In this document: piece after piece, positions 8,454-16,964 of the stretch
Layout: the number at the start of each line of letters is the position of its first letter
How positions within the stretch are numbered: the first letter of the stretch is position 1
DNA from: an uncultured Lachnospiraceae bacterium
GTDB lineage: Bacteria; Bacillota; Clostridia; Lachnospirales; Lachnospiraceae
DNA: 64,000 nt
Reading direction: 5' to 3'
Assembly (NCBI GenBank): GCA_949051815.1
Contig: CARQVR010000002.1
Span: forward strand, 1-64,000
Notes under the pieces: generated by a model
The model's database searches: none
Told to the model about the DNA's origin: nothing
Seen by the model: the letters and a program-made list of their open reading frames with translations, nothing else
Program-made: the position numbers and the translations under genes

Positions 8454-9836
8454 ATGGAGAAAAGCAAAGTGGAAGAAAAACAGAAAAAGATCATGATTTT
8501 GGGCGCGAGCGCACTGCAGGTTCCCGCCATAAAGAAGGCGAAGGAATTGGGCTATCAGGTCATTCTGGTGGATTATGACGAAAACGCGGTGGGATTTGCA
8601 TTGGCGGATGTGAAGCTGGTGGTGAGCACGCTGGATCAGGAGGAGGTTTACCGGCAGGCGCTTATTTATCAGCCGGATGTGGTGATGACTTCCACCAGCG
8701 ACGGTCCCGTGCGGACAGCGGCATATGTCAATGAAAAACTGGGAAAACGGCCGGATCTGTCTTACGAGAACGCACTCTGCGCCACCATAAAAAGTAAAAT
8801 GAGAGACCGCTTAAAGGAATGCGGCGTGCCGATACCGGAATACTATGCGGCCACAGACTATGATTCCTTTTCGGAGGCGGTGGATAAGCTGGCTGGGAAC
8901 TGTATCGTGAAGCCTGCGGACAATGCGGGGAGCCGGGGCGTGGTGCAGATAGATGCCCGGAGACTTGATGTATCGCTTTTGGATGCTAAGAGCCGTGGCG
9001 CAGTATCTCATGGGGGAAAGGACGAACCGCAGAGCCGTAATGAAATACCGGTGGAGTTTTCGGAGGAAAAGCCGCTTCCCGGAGAACAATTAGAACGTTA
9101 CGCGGCATATCTTAAGGCCTTTCATGAGATAAAAAACAGAACATACCGGTACAGTCTGGGAAATTCCCGAAACGGCACCGTGATGGTGGAGGAGTATATG
9201 CACGGCCAGGAGGTCAGTGTGGAAATCATGGTGATGGAGGGCGAACCTCATATCCTTGCGATCACGGACAAGTTTATCACACCGCCGCCCTATTTTGTAG
9301 AGCTGGCGCATTGTGAGCCGAGCAGACTGGATCAGCAAATGCAGGAGCAGATACGGTGTGTGGCGGCGCAGGCAGTCAGGGCAATCGGCATCGAGAATGC
9401 GCCCGCCCATGTGGAGATCAAGGTGACGGAGGACGGGCCGAAGATTGTGGAGCTGGCGGCGAGGCTTGGCGGCGATTTTATTACGTCCAGACTGGTGCCG
9501 CTTTCGACGGGCATTGATATGGTTGGGGCATCGGTGCTTCTGGCGACAGGGGAGAAGCCTGATCTGACCCCGAAATGGAACCGCAGCGCGGCGATTCATT
9601 TTCTGCATACCGGACAGGAGGGCGCGATTATCCGGATCACCGTGCCGGATGGGCTTCATGAACAGAAAGGTGTGGAGGAAATCCGTATTTATAAAAAGCT
9701 CGGAGACGCTGTGCAGGGAACGAGGTCTAGCAATGACAGGCTGGGACATGTGATTACCACGGGGGAGACGCCGGAGGAAGCCATGGAGCTTGGAAAGCAG
9801 ATATTGGCGCAGGTGAATGTGGAGATATCGTGTTGA
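8454..9836 (+). CDS. ATP-grasp ligase (CarB-like) next to pseI
   Basis: A 460-residue ATP-grasp protein. Residues near the N-terminus form a Rossmann-like pre-ATP-grasp domain (IMILGASALQ). The lid and ATP site follow with CIVKPADNAGSRGV, EEYMHGQEVSVE, and EIKVTEDGPKIVELAARLGGDF for the metal-binding site. About 60 residues rich in charge are inserted between the first ATP motif and EEYMHG. ATP-grasp enzymes join a carboxylate to an amine through an acylphosphate. Its position directly after pseI suggests that it modifies the nonulosonate carboxylate or an N-substituent, but that is inference. GTG 8448 is an alternative start. The gene starts 13 bp after the pseI stop. Confidence 0.82.
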   Translation: MEKSKVEEKQKKIMILGASALQVPAIKKAKELGYQVILVDYDENAVGFALADVKLVVSTLDQEEVYRQALIYQPDVVMTSTSDGPVRTAAYVNEKLGKRPDLSYENALCATIKSKMRDRLKECGVPIPEYYAATDYDSFSEAVDKLAGNCIVKPADNAGSRGVVQIDARRLDVSLLDAKSRGAVSHGGKDEPQSRNEIPVEFSEEKPLPGEQLERYAAYLKAFHEIKNRTYRYSLGNSRNGTVMVEEYMHGQEVSVEIMVMEGEPHILAITDKFITPPPYFVELAHCEPSRLDQQMQEQIRCVAAQAVRAIGIENAPAHVEIKVTEDGPKIVELAARLGGDFITSRLVPLSTGIDMVGASVLLATGEKPDLTPKWNRSAAIHFLHTGQEGAIIRITVPDGLHEQKGVEEIRIYKKLGDAVQGTRSSNDRLGHVITTGETPEEAMELGKQILAQVNVEISC

Positions 9837-9841
9837 TGGAT

Positions 9842-9864
9842 GATGTTTTCGCCTGCGAAACATC
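9842..9864. other. short intergenic hairpin
   Basis: GATGTTTTCGC (9842-9852) and GCGAAACATC (9855-9864) form a 10-bp stem with one bulged T and a 2-nt loop (probably larger in practice). No T tract follows. It lies between the ATP-grasp gene and the GT52-like gene. Confidence 0.45.
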
Positions 9865-9920
9865 CGGCAGACGGGTGCTTTTTCGGAGGAATACAATGGA
9901 GAGGTCTTGGAACGTGAACG

Positions 9921-10994
9921 ATGATGAAAGATAGGATTTACGTCTGCCACACCTATTATCATGTGTATGTGGCATGTTTAAAGGAACTGAATCTGGAACG
10001 GGAAAAACGGGGTAGAGCCACCCTTGTGATGAGCACCATGTCCAATGATTTCGGGGATTTAAAGGAGCGGGCTTTGGCCTGCGGACTCTTTGAGGCGGTG
10101 TATATGTTCGGGGAGAAGGAGGACGTCAATTTTCCGGAGATTATGAAATACCATGTGGACAGGGGAAATCTGCTCTTGAATTTACTGGCCCGCGTCCGTT
10201 ATACGAAGCTTCTTGGCAGGGCGCAGGAGCCTTATGTGCCGGTTGACTTTAAAGTGTATAAGGATATTTACGTGTTCTGCGATTCCGACCCGATCGGTTA
10301 TTATTTAAGTTACAAAAAAATACATTATCATGCGCTGGAGGACGGACTGGACTGCATCAGCACTTATGATACCGCCCGCTACGACAACAGAGGACATTTT
10401 AAGCTGAAAGCGTTTCTCGCTTCCTTGAATCTCATTTTCATTCAAAACGGATGGGGGAAATACTGTCTGGATATGGAGGTCAACGATATTTCCGTTCTGC
10501 CCTATCCCTGCCCCAAATATATCGAACAGTCCAGACAGGAACTGGCGGACGCGCTCACGAAGGAGGATAAGGCGCTTCTGGTGCGGCTGTTTATCGCCAA
10601 TATCGGTGAAATAGAGGAAAAACTGGCTACGGGAAAGGACAACGTGCTTCTTTTGACGGAACCGCTGTGTGAGCTTAATGTGCGCGAGAAGATCTTCCGG
10701 GATTGTATTGACCTGCATGGTCAAATAGAGGGAGCAGAGTCCGTGATCCTGATTAAACCGCATCCCAGAGATCTTTTGAACTATGAAGAAAAATTTTCGG
10801 AGCATATTGTGCTCGACCGGAAATTTCCGATGGAAGTGTTGAATTATATTGAAGGGCTGACTTTTCGCAGGGTCATTTCTGTCTTTACGGTGGTGCGAAA
10901 CATACGGTTTGCCGAGGAGATTGTCTATCTGGGTGAAGATTTTATGGACCAGTACGAAGACCCGAAGCTGCATCGGCAGAATGAGGAAATCTGA
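9921..10994 (+). CDS. GT52-like sialyl/nonulosonate transferase
   Basis: A 357-residue protein starting MMKDRIYVCHTYYHVYVACL, the form of N-terminus seen in GT52 (lipooligosaccharide sialyltransferase) proteins. It has YVFCDSDPIGYYL and LEDGLD in the middle and LIKPHPRD with H281-P282-R283 in the second half. The HP motif contacts the CMP-sugar in GT52, GT38 and related families. There is no signal peptide or membrane helix, so it should act on the cytoplasmic face. Since it closes the Pse block, I infer a CMP-pseudaminic acid transferase, not a Neu5Ac transferase; this has not been demonstrated. The first two codons are both ATG, so the start may be 9921 or 9924. Confidence 0.72.
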   Translation: MMKDRIYVCHTYYHVYVACLKELNLEREKRGRATLVMSTMSNDFGDLKERALACGLFEAVYMFGEKEDVNFPEIMKYHVDRGNLLLNLLARVRYTKLLGRAQEPYVPVDFKVYKDIYVFCDSDPIGYYLSYKKIHYHALEDGLDCISTYDTARYDNRGHFKLKAFLASLNLIFIQNGWGKYCLDMEVNDISVLPYPCPKYIEQSRQELADALTKEDKALLVRLFIANIGEIEEKLATGKDNVLLLTEPLCELNVREKIFRDCIDLHGQIEGAESVILIKPHPRDLLNYEEKFSEHIVLDRKFPMEVLNYIEGLTFRRVISVFTVVRNIRFAEEIVYLGEDFMDQYEDPKLHRQNEEI

Positions 10995-11059
10995 ATGGGA
11001 AAAGTGTATGTTCTGCGGAATAGTGCAAGGCTGAACTGTTACGAAGAAAACAGCGAAAT

Positions 11060-11088
11060 TTGCGCTGTGTGTGTACTTGTGGTATACT
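11060..11088 (+). promoter_or_regulatory. extended -10 promoter upstream of ABC flippase
   Basis: TTGCGC (11060-11065), 17-bp spacer, TATACT (11083-11088) with TGG directly before it, an extended -10. The ABC gene starts at 11206, so the leader would be about 110 nt. The 10995-11205 stretch holds this promoter and a CCGGGC/GCCCGG inverted repeat; the short reading frames in it look non-coding. Confidence 0.6.
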
Positions 11089-11205
11089 CGATGGAAGTTA
11101 AACCGGGTGGATGTTCCGGGCTGGAGGAGCGTTTTGGGTGTAAGGCCCGGCGGATCAATACGGGCGCGGGAAAAATGGCCGTCCGCTTTTAGAAGGAACC
11201 TGACA

Positions 11206-12960
11206 ATGGGAAAGATTTTAAGGAAAATGAATGTCCTGCTGGATGGCAGGCAGAAGCGCGCTATGGCAGCGCTTATCGTTATGATGCTGATTGGCGGCGT
11301 GCTGGAGAGCCTTGGCGTTTCCATGCTGGTGCCCATTGTGACCGTGGTGATGGACCCGGAGGCAATCTCTGAGAGCAGCCTTCTCTCCTCGGTTTACGAG
11401 ACGTTTGGGATGGAGAGTACCGCTCAGTTTGCCATGTTTTTGCTGCTTTCTTTTGTGGGAATGACGGTAATCAAAAACATTTACCTTTTTTTTCAACAGA
11501 AGGCGCAGCTTAAGTTTGTCTACACGAACCAGTTTGCCACTTCGAGGCGCATGATGATCAATTTCATGCAGCGTCCTTATGAGTATTATCTGAATGCGGA
11601 TACATCTGTCATCCAGCGCAATATCACATCTGACGTCAACAATATGTACGGCCTGATTTTAAGCTGCCTGCAGCTTTTCAGTGAGTGCATTGTATTTGTC
11701 TGTCTGGTGACAGCGCTTTTTCTCTATTCCGACGCGATGATGATTGTGACGGTGGCGGCGCTTATGGTGGCGCTTCTGTTTGTGATTAAAAAGGTGTTAA
11801 AGCCCATTATGATAAAGGCTGGGCAGGACAATCAGGATTATTACAGCGGGCTGTATAAATGGATCGAGCAGTCGGTGATGGGAATTAAGGAAATCAAGAT
11901 CGGCTGTAAGGAAAACTACTTTATCAACGAGTATGCAAAATGCGGGGCGGGTTATGTCAGCTCCGTACAGAAATATAATCTCTTTAACGCGACCCCCAGA
12001 CTTTTGATCGAGACGGTGTGCATTGCGGGCATGGTTGGCTATTTTGTGCTGTCTATCGGGCAGGGGACGCAGATGAAAGAGCTTCTGCCGCAGTTATCGG
12101 CTCTGGCGGCGGCGGCCATGCGTCTGCTTCCGAGCGTGAACCGCATCAATAACTATCAGACTTCGATCTCCTATTTCGAGCCTTTCTTTATGGGAGTCAG
12201 CGATAATTTGCAGGAAGAGATTCACGACGGCAGCGTGACTTACGATGCGGAAGCGTATAAGCAAAGGCAGAGCGTGGAAAAGCTGCCGCTGGAAAAGATG
12301 ATCCGGCTGGAGGATATCACCTATAAATATCCGAATACGGAGACCCATATTTTTGACCATGCGGATATGGAGATTCCGATTGGATCTTCCGTGGGCATCG
12401 TGGGCGTCACGGGTGCGGGCAAGACGACGATTGTGGACATTCTTTTGGGGTTATTGCAGATGGAGAGCGGCCGGATTCTGGCGGACGGAACGGACGTAAG
12501 CGGTCATTATGCGGCATGGCTGAAAAATATAGGCTATATTCCCCAGACAATATTTATGATAGACGATTCCATTCGCAAGAATGTGGCTTTCGGCGTGCCG
12601 GAGGAGGAGATCGACGATGAGAAGGTCTGGCGTGCCTTGAAAGAAGCGGCGCTGGATGATTTTGTAAGGAGTCTGCCGGAGGGCGTGGAAACGGGAATCG
12701 GTGAGCGCGGCATCCGCATTTCGGGCGGGCAGAGGCAGCGAATCAGCATTGCCAGAGCGCTCTATGAGGATCCGGAGGTGCTTGTGCTGGATGAGGCGAC
12801 TTCCGCGCTGGACAATGAGACGGAGGCAGCGATTATGGATTCCATTAACAGACTGCACGGGAGAAAGACGCTGGTGATTATCGCGCACAGACTGCAGACC
12901 ATTGAGAAATGTGATATGGTGTATCGTGTAGCAGCGGGGAAAATTTCCCGCGAACGATAA
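11206..12960 (+). CDS. ABC transporter, lipid-linked oligosaccharide flippase type (PglK/MsbA-like)
   Basis: A 584-residue half-transporter. Residues 1 to about 320 hold six predicted membrane helices. The nucleotide-binding domain carries Walker A GVTGAGKTT (about 399-407), Q-loop YIPQTIF, signature ISGGQRQR (about 503) and Walker B VLVLDEATSALD (about 525) followed by the H-loop IAHR. Its fused TMD-NBD layout and size fit PglK-type flippases, which move undecaprenyl-diphosphate glycans outward. No MOP-family Wzx flippase was found in the window, supporting this role. ATG 11206 has AGAAGGA nearby. A longer reading frame upstream starts within the promoter and is not favoured. Confidence 0.8.
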   Translation: MGKILRKMNVLLDGRQKRAMAALIVMMLIGGVLESLGVSMLVPIVTVVMDPEAISESSLLSSVYETFGMESTAQFAMFLLLSFVGMTVIKNIYLFFQQKAQLKFVYTNQFATSRRMMINFMQRPYEYYLNADTSVIQRNITSDVNNMYGLILSCLQLFSECIVFVCLVTALFLYSDAMMIVTVAALMVALLFVIKKVLKPIMIKAGQDNQDYYSGLYKWIEQSVMGIKEIKIGCKENYFINEYAKCGAGYVSSVQKYNLFNATPRLLIETVCIAGMVGYFVLSIGQGTQMKELLPQLSALAAAAMRLLPSVNRINNYQTSISYFEPFFMGVSDNLQEEIHDGSVTYDAEAYKQRQSVEKLPLEKMIRLEDITYKYPNTETHIFDHADMEIPIGSSVGIVGVTGAGKTTIVDILLGLLQMESGRILADGTDVSGHYAAWLKNIGYIPQTIFMIDDSIRKNVAFGVPEEEIDDEKVWRALKEAALDDFVRSLPEGVETGIGERGIRISGGQRQRISIARALYEDPEVLVLDEATSALDNETEAAIMDSINRLHGRKTLVIIAHRLQTIEKCDMVYRVAAGKISRER

Positions 12961-13085
12961 CGAGAGTGGGAAGACTGAGAGGGAAATTATCCCCGGAAAA
13001 ATTTCCCGCGAGAGATAAGAGCGGGAGAAAGAGTAAAGAGGGAAATTATCCCCAGGAAAATTTCCGGCGAGAGATAAGGGAGAAA
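12936..13085. repeat. tandem ~60-bp hairpin repeat behind the ABC gene
   Basis: Two near-identical units start at 12978 and 13038 (period 60), each with GGGAAATTATCCCC, then a GGAAAATTTCC-type arm and GCGAGAGATAAG. A partial third copy at 12936-12960 is the last eight codons and stop of the ABC gene. Within each unit GGAAATT pairs with AATTTCC to form a hairpin. The array looks like an expansion of the 3' end of the ABC gene, and occupies the whole spacer before the GtrA gene. Confidence 0.7.
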
Positions 13086-13089
13086 ACGT

Positions 13090-13530
13090 ATGAAAAAATT
13101 ATGGGATTTCGGATGGGGAATGTATAAGAAGCACGAGGAGGGGATTAATTATCTGATCTTCGGATTTCTGGCTTTTGTTCTGAATTATTTTCTTTACTTT
13201 ATATTTTCGGATACCATCGCTATGCACTATATGGCGGCCACGGGGCTGTCGTGGGTGTTGACGGTGGTGTTTGCCTACTGGACGAACAGAACCTTTGTAT
13301 TTAAAAGTAAAAATAAGGCGGCGGCTTCTGTGGTGCGGGAGTTTGTCTCCTTTATCGGCGCGAGGGTGGCCACGGAGGTGCTGGAGCTTGGACTGATGTA
13401 TGTGATGGTGGATCTTTGTGCCATCAACGACAAGATTTCCAAGCTGGTCTGTCAGGTGCTTGTGATTCTGGCAAACTATGTGCTGAGTAAGATCTGGATA
13501 TTTAAGGACACAGCAAAAAAGGCGGATTGA
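13090..13530 (+). CDS. GtrA-family membrane protein
   Basis: A 146-residue protein with four predicted membrane helices. It contains INYLIFGFLAFVLNY near residue 18 and a central FAYWTNRTFVFKSK, where the polar break W-x-N-R-x-F-V-F is diagnostic of GtrA/DPMS3-like proteins. It ends ANYVLSKIWIFKD. GtrA proteins assist polyprenyl-phosphate-linked sugar synthesis or flipping and usually work with a GtrB/ArnC-type GT2. The ArnC-like GT2 at 21721 is the obvious partner, although eight kb away. Start ATG 13090 follows AAGGGAG. The gene directly follows the tandem repeat array. Confidence 0.85.
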   Translation: MKKLWDFGWGMYKKHEEGINYLIFGFLAFVLNYFLYFIFSDTIAMHYMAATGLSWVLTVVFAYWTNRTFVFKSKNKAAASVVREFVSFIGARVATEVLELGLMYVMVDLCAINDKISKLVCQVLVILANYVLSKIWIFKDTAKKAD

Positions 13531-13600
13531 CGCGCATTTACCGCGTGCAAGGCGGGCGCGGCAAGAGGGAAAGGGATTGGGAGAAGAAAAGGCGGGGCGT

Positions 13601-14680
13601 ATGGGATTGGGAAGCAAAAGACAGGCTGGTTTCGAGCTGCTGCGTATCGTGGCGATGCTTATGATTATCTCGCTTCACTATCTGGTGAAGGGCGGGGTCG
13701 CTGTGCCGTTTCCCTTCGCCGCGAAGGAGAATCCTGTCGGCGTTTTGGCGTGGCTGATCGAGGCATTCTGTATTGTGGCGGTAAACTGTTATGTACTGCT
13801 CTCCGGGTATTTTTTGACGGAATCGGGATGGAAGCCGGGACGAATAGGGACACTGGTTGGTCAGGTTCTTTTTTATTCCGTGCTGATTCCCGTTTTTCTT
13901 TTGGCAATAGGTGCTTCGGCCGTTTCGCAGGCCGGCGTCTATGACTGGCTCGGCTTTGTGTTTCCGTTTGGTATGGAGCATTATTGGTTTGCGACGGCCT
14001 ATCTTCTGATGTATCTGTTTGCGCCGTTTCTGGCGGCGGGCATGGAAGAAATGAGCAGACGTAAGCTGGAGACTGTGATTGTGCTTCTGCTTGCGTTCTT
14101 TTCTCTGGAAAAGACCATTCTTCCCGTGTGTCTTGTCACGGACCGTTACGGTTATGATTTCGGGTGGTTTCTCTGCCTGTTTCTGGTGGCGGGCTATATA
14201 AGGAAATACGGCATAAAATGGCTGGAAAAGCAGTCTCATGCGGTGGCGGGGTATGTGGCCTTTTGTCTTTGGATCTGGATTCTCGCCCTTTTTTCCAATA
14301 CCCTTGGCGCAGGCGGGCGGAGCGCTTTCATCTACTATGCGGATATGCTCTATTCTTATAATCATCTGCTATGCCTTGCAGGCTCGGTTTCCCTTTTCTA
14401 TGTGTTTAAAAATATGCGCGTGCGGGAAGGGCGTTTTGCGGATGGGGTGAGAAGATTTGCGCCCTGCACGTTCGGGGTATACCTGTTGCACGAGCATGTG
14501 CTGGTACGGTATGAGTGGATGAAGTGGCTTGGCGTGGAGAAGGTGGCGGAAAGTTTTCTCTTTGTTCCCCATATGATTTTGTGCATACTGGCCGTGTATG
14601 TGGCCGGAACGGCGGTGGATTTTGTGCGGCTATGGGTGTTTGCGCGGGTGAAGGCAGCGGTCTTTGGGGGAACGCGTTGA
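13601..14680 (+). CDS. membrane acyltransferase (acyltransferase-3/OafA family)
   Basis: A 359-residue polytopic protein. Near the N-terminus, GFELLRIVAMLMIISLH includes the Arg-15 and His-26 positions typical of acyltransferase-3 enzymes, and about ten membrane segments follow. Family members transfer acetyl or other acyl groups to sugars on the outer face of the membrane or during assembly. Its target is not known; the surrounding genes point to the surface glycan. ATG 13601 after AAGGCGGGG is preferred, but TTG 13577 (eight codons earlier) also has a plausible purine-rich site. C-terminal tail ends on the cytoplasmic side. Confidence 0.82.
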   Translation: MGLGSKRQAGFELLRIVAMLMIISLHYLVKGGVAVPFPFAAKENPVGVLAWLIEAFCIVAVNCYVLLSGYFLTESGWKPGRIGTLVGQVLFYSVLIPVFLLAIGASAVSQAGVYDWLGFVFPFGMEHYWFATAYLLMYLFAPFLAAGMEEMSRRKLETVIVLLLAFFSLEKTILPVCLVTDRYGYDFGWFLCLFLVAGYIRKYGIKWLEKQSHAVAGYVAFCLWIWILALFSNTLGAGGRSAFIYYADMLYSYNHLLCLAGSVSLFYVFKNMRVREGRFADGVRRFAPCTFGVYLLHEHVLVRYEWMKWLGVEKVAESFLFVPHMILCILAVYVAGTAVDFVRLWVFARVKAAVFGGTR

Positions 14681-14759
14681 GGAGTCCGGAAGAGGGCGGG
14701 CAGTCGGATTTTAACGAATGGCATGTTACCGGATCATGGCGTTTTGGAGGAGTGAAATC

Positions 14760-16880
14760 GTGGGAAAATATCAGAGATACCGTAATTTCATAGAGAGCTG
14801 GCTGTTTCCGGCGATTCTCCTGTTTTATCCGTTTCTTATCATCAATCAGGGACTGGATGTGGCGGATTCGACATACAGTCTGACGAATTTTCAGTATTTT
14901 GGTTCCATGGACGGGACATGGATGGTGGCGACTTTTCTCTCCAATGCGGCGGGGTGGCTCTTTATGCACCTTCCCTTCGGGGAAACGCTGCTTGGCATGA
15001 AGTGTTACACCACGCTTGTGCAGTCGGCGACGGCGCTTTTGGTCTATTTCGGACTGCGAAAACGAATAGCCGCGCCGCTTTTATTTTTCGGGGAATTTCT
15101 TGCGCTTGGGCTTTGCTGGTGTCCGTCCACGATTCTGTACAATTATCTGACGTATTTTCTGATGACGGCTGCGATTCTGCTCCTTTACAGAGGGCTGACG
15201 GAGAGGAATGGGGCCGGACCGGCTTCGGCAGACAGTCCGTGTGAGGAAGGGGATGAGCGCGTCTTACGGGGAGATAAAAAGACGGCGCGTGACAAAAGAG
15301 GACGGCTGTGCTTTGCGGCGGCTGGTGTCTGCCTTGGAGCCAACGTGGCGGTGCGGATGCCGAATGTGGTGCAGGCAGCTTTTATTTTGGCGGTGTGGTA
15401 CGGGATTGCGCTCTCCGGCAGGCAGGGAGTCGGAAAGAAGGCGGAGAGTCATGAAAGTGGCCTTACGCCGGATGTGGGCGGTGCGGGTGTACCTGGCGCC
15501 AAACGGGAGAATGTGAGGCGGCCGCTTCCATGGCGGGAACTTGCGGAGACAACATGCTGGTGTCTTCTGGGGTATGTTGTCGGCTTTGGCGTGCCCCTGG
15601 CGGCAATTTGTGTCAGATACGGTGCAGCGGCCTATCCCGGTATGGTGCAGACCATGTTTGCCATGACGGAGCAGGCAGTAGATTATAAGCCGTCATCTAT
15701 GCTGACCGGTATGTTTGGAGACTATATAAAGGGGCTGTACTGGCTGGCGTTCGCAGGTGTGTGCGTGGCGGCAGCGGGCGTGGCGTTCTGGGTGCGGGAG
15801 CGGCTGTACGGACCGGGGAAGAACACCGGACGGCAGGGAGAAACGCGCTCTGACACACGGACAGAAGGACAGACAGATCATCTTTCGACAGGCATGTCTG
15901 CGTATAAAATAAGTGGTGTCATGATAAAGACCGCGTATGCTCTGCTTCTGGCGGTTCTGCTGCGTTTTTACTGGGGCAGGGGAATGTTTCATTTCAGGTA
16001 TTATCAGTACGGCAACGGCAGTATTTATTATCCGGCGGTCCTGCTGGTTTTGGTGACGGCCGCGGCAGCAGTATATTGTCTGGCGGGAAAAAAAGTGTGC
16101 ACGGAGCAGAAGATCATGGCGGCGTTTGTACTTTTGCAGATCTTTCTGACGCCGCTTGGCAGCAACAATGATCTGTACCCGATCATCAATAATTTGTTTG
16201 TGGCGGCGCCGTTTTTGCTGTGGATGGCGCAGAGCTGGTATGTGCGCCGACGGGAGAAACGCGGGGCGGCCGCAGGGCAGACGTGGTACACAGGCGCGTC
16301 CGGTTCTGGATTTTTGTGGGCGATGCCGTTTTGCGGCCTGCTGGTTTTTCTTCTGATTCAGAGCATCGGCTCCCATGCCTGCTTCGTTTTTCAGGACGGC
16401 ATTTATGGTGAGCCCCGTGACATGCGCGCAGAGCTGCCGCAGAAGGCGGCGGGTGTTTACACGAATATGGAAAATGGCGCGCTTTTGGAGGAACTGTCCG
16501 TTTTCGTAAAGGAGGAAGGACTGGCGGGCAGAGAGGCAATTACTTACGGAGAACTGCCCGGGCTTCATTATCTGCTGGATATGCCGCCTGCGCTTTCTAC
16601 GGGCTGGCCCGATCTGGATTCCTACCGCATGGCTGAGTATACGCGGGATCTGGCGGCGCTGGAAACGGAAAGGAAGGAAGGGAAGGAACTGCCGGTAATT
16701 ATCGTGTCCTCTGCCGTGGCGGCATACTGGAGTGATGACAGCGAGGCCATAAACTGGTTCGGTGTGGATATGGAGAAGATGGCCGGGGATGAAAAACTGC
16801 GGATCTTGTGGGATTTCGTCGGAGATCACGGCTATACGGAACGTTTCGGGAACGCGCGGTATGTGGTTTATATGAATTAG
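14760..16880 (+). CDS. large polytopic membrane protein, GT-C-like
   Basis: A 706-residue protein with about a dozen hydrophobic helices. After the first helix there is GLDVADSTYSL with Asp33 and Asp36, an acidic motif in the first outer loop as in GT-C transferases. Two hydrophilic, poorly conserved-looking loops (about residues 150-190 and 215-260) separate helix groups, and a soluble C-terminal part of about 150 residues ends the chain. I do not recognise a precise family and infer an extracytoplasmic glycosyltransferase. GTG 14760 is chosen because GGAGG (14746-14750) is 9 bases upstream; ATG 14718 and 14736 are in frame but lack a comparable site. Confidence 0.65.
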   Translation: MGKYQRYRNFIESWLFPAILLFYPFLIINQGLDVADSTYSLTNFQYFGSMDGTWMVATFLSNAAGWLFMHLPFGETLLGMKCYTTLVQSATALLVYFGLRKRIAAPLLFFGEFLALGLCWCPSTILYNYLTYFLMTAAILLLYRGLTERNGAGPASADSPCEEGDERVLRGDKKTARDKRGRLCFAAAGVCLGANVAVRMPNVVQAAFILAVWYGIALSGRQGVGKKAESHESGLTPDVGGAGVPGAKRENVRRPLPWRELAETTCWCLLGYVVGFGVPLAAICVRYGAAAYPGMVQTMFAMTEQAVDYKPSSMLTGMFGDYIKGLYWLAFAGVCVAAAGVAFWVRERLYGPGKNTGRQGETRSDTRTEGQTDHLSTGMSAYKISGVMIKTAYALLLAVLLRFYWGRGMFHFRYYQYGNGSIYYPAVLLVLVTAAAAVYCLAGKKVCTEQKIMAAFVLLQIFLTPLGSNNDLYPIINNLFVAAPFLLWMAQSWYVRRREKRGAAAGQTWYTGASGSGFLWAMPFCGLLVFLLIQSIGSHACFVFQDGIYGEPRDMRAELPQKAAGVYTNMENGALLEELSVFVKEEGLAGREAITYGELPGLHYLLDMPPALSTGWPDLDSYRMAEYTRDLAALETERKEGKELPVIIVSSAVAAYWSDDSEAINWFGVDMEKMAGDEKLRILWDFVGDHGYTERFGNARYVVYMN

Positions 16881-16890
16881 GAGGCGTTTT

Positions 16891-16920
16891 TTGAAATGCT
16901 GAAAGAAATGAGTGTAAAAT
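16891..16920 (+). promoter_or_regulatory. promoter before AT-rich acyltransferase
   Basis: TTGAAA (16891-16896), 18-bp spacer, TAAAAT (16915-16920), about 45 bases before the ATG at 16965. A separate promoter fits the idea that this gene arrived independently. Confidence 0.5.
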
Positions 16921-16964
16921 CGATGCAGATATGGTAGGATGTCTAAGAAGACGGAGAGATACTA

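Noticed and set aside
10995..11192. Short plus-strand frame after the GT52-like gene
   Set aside because: Contains the promoter of the ABC gene and shows no family pattern; composition is unlike the flanking proteins.
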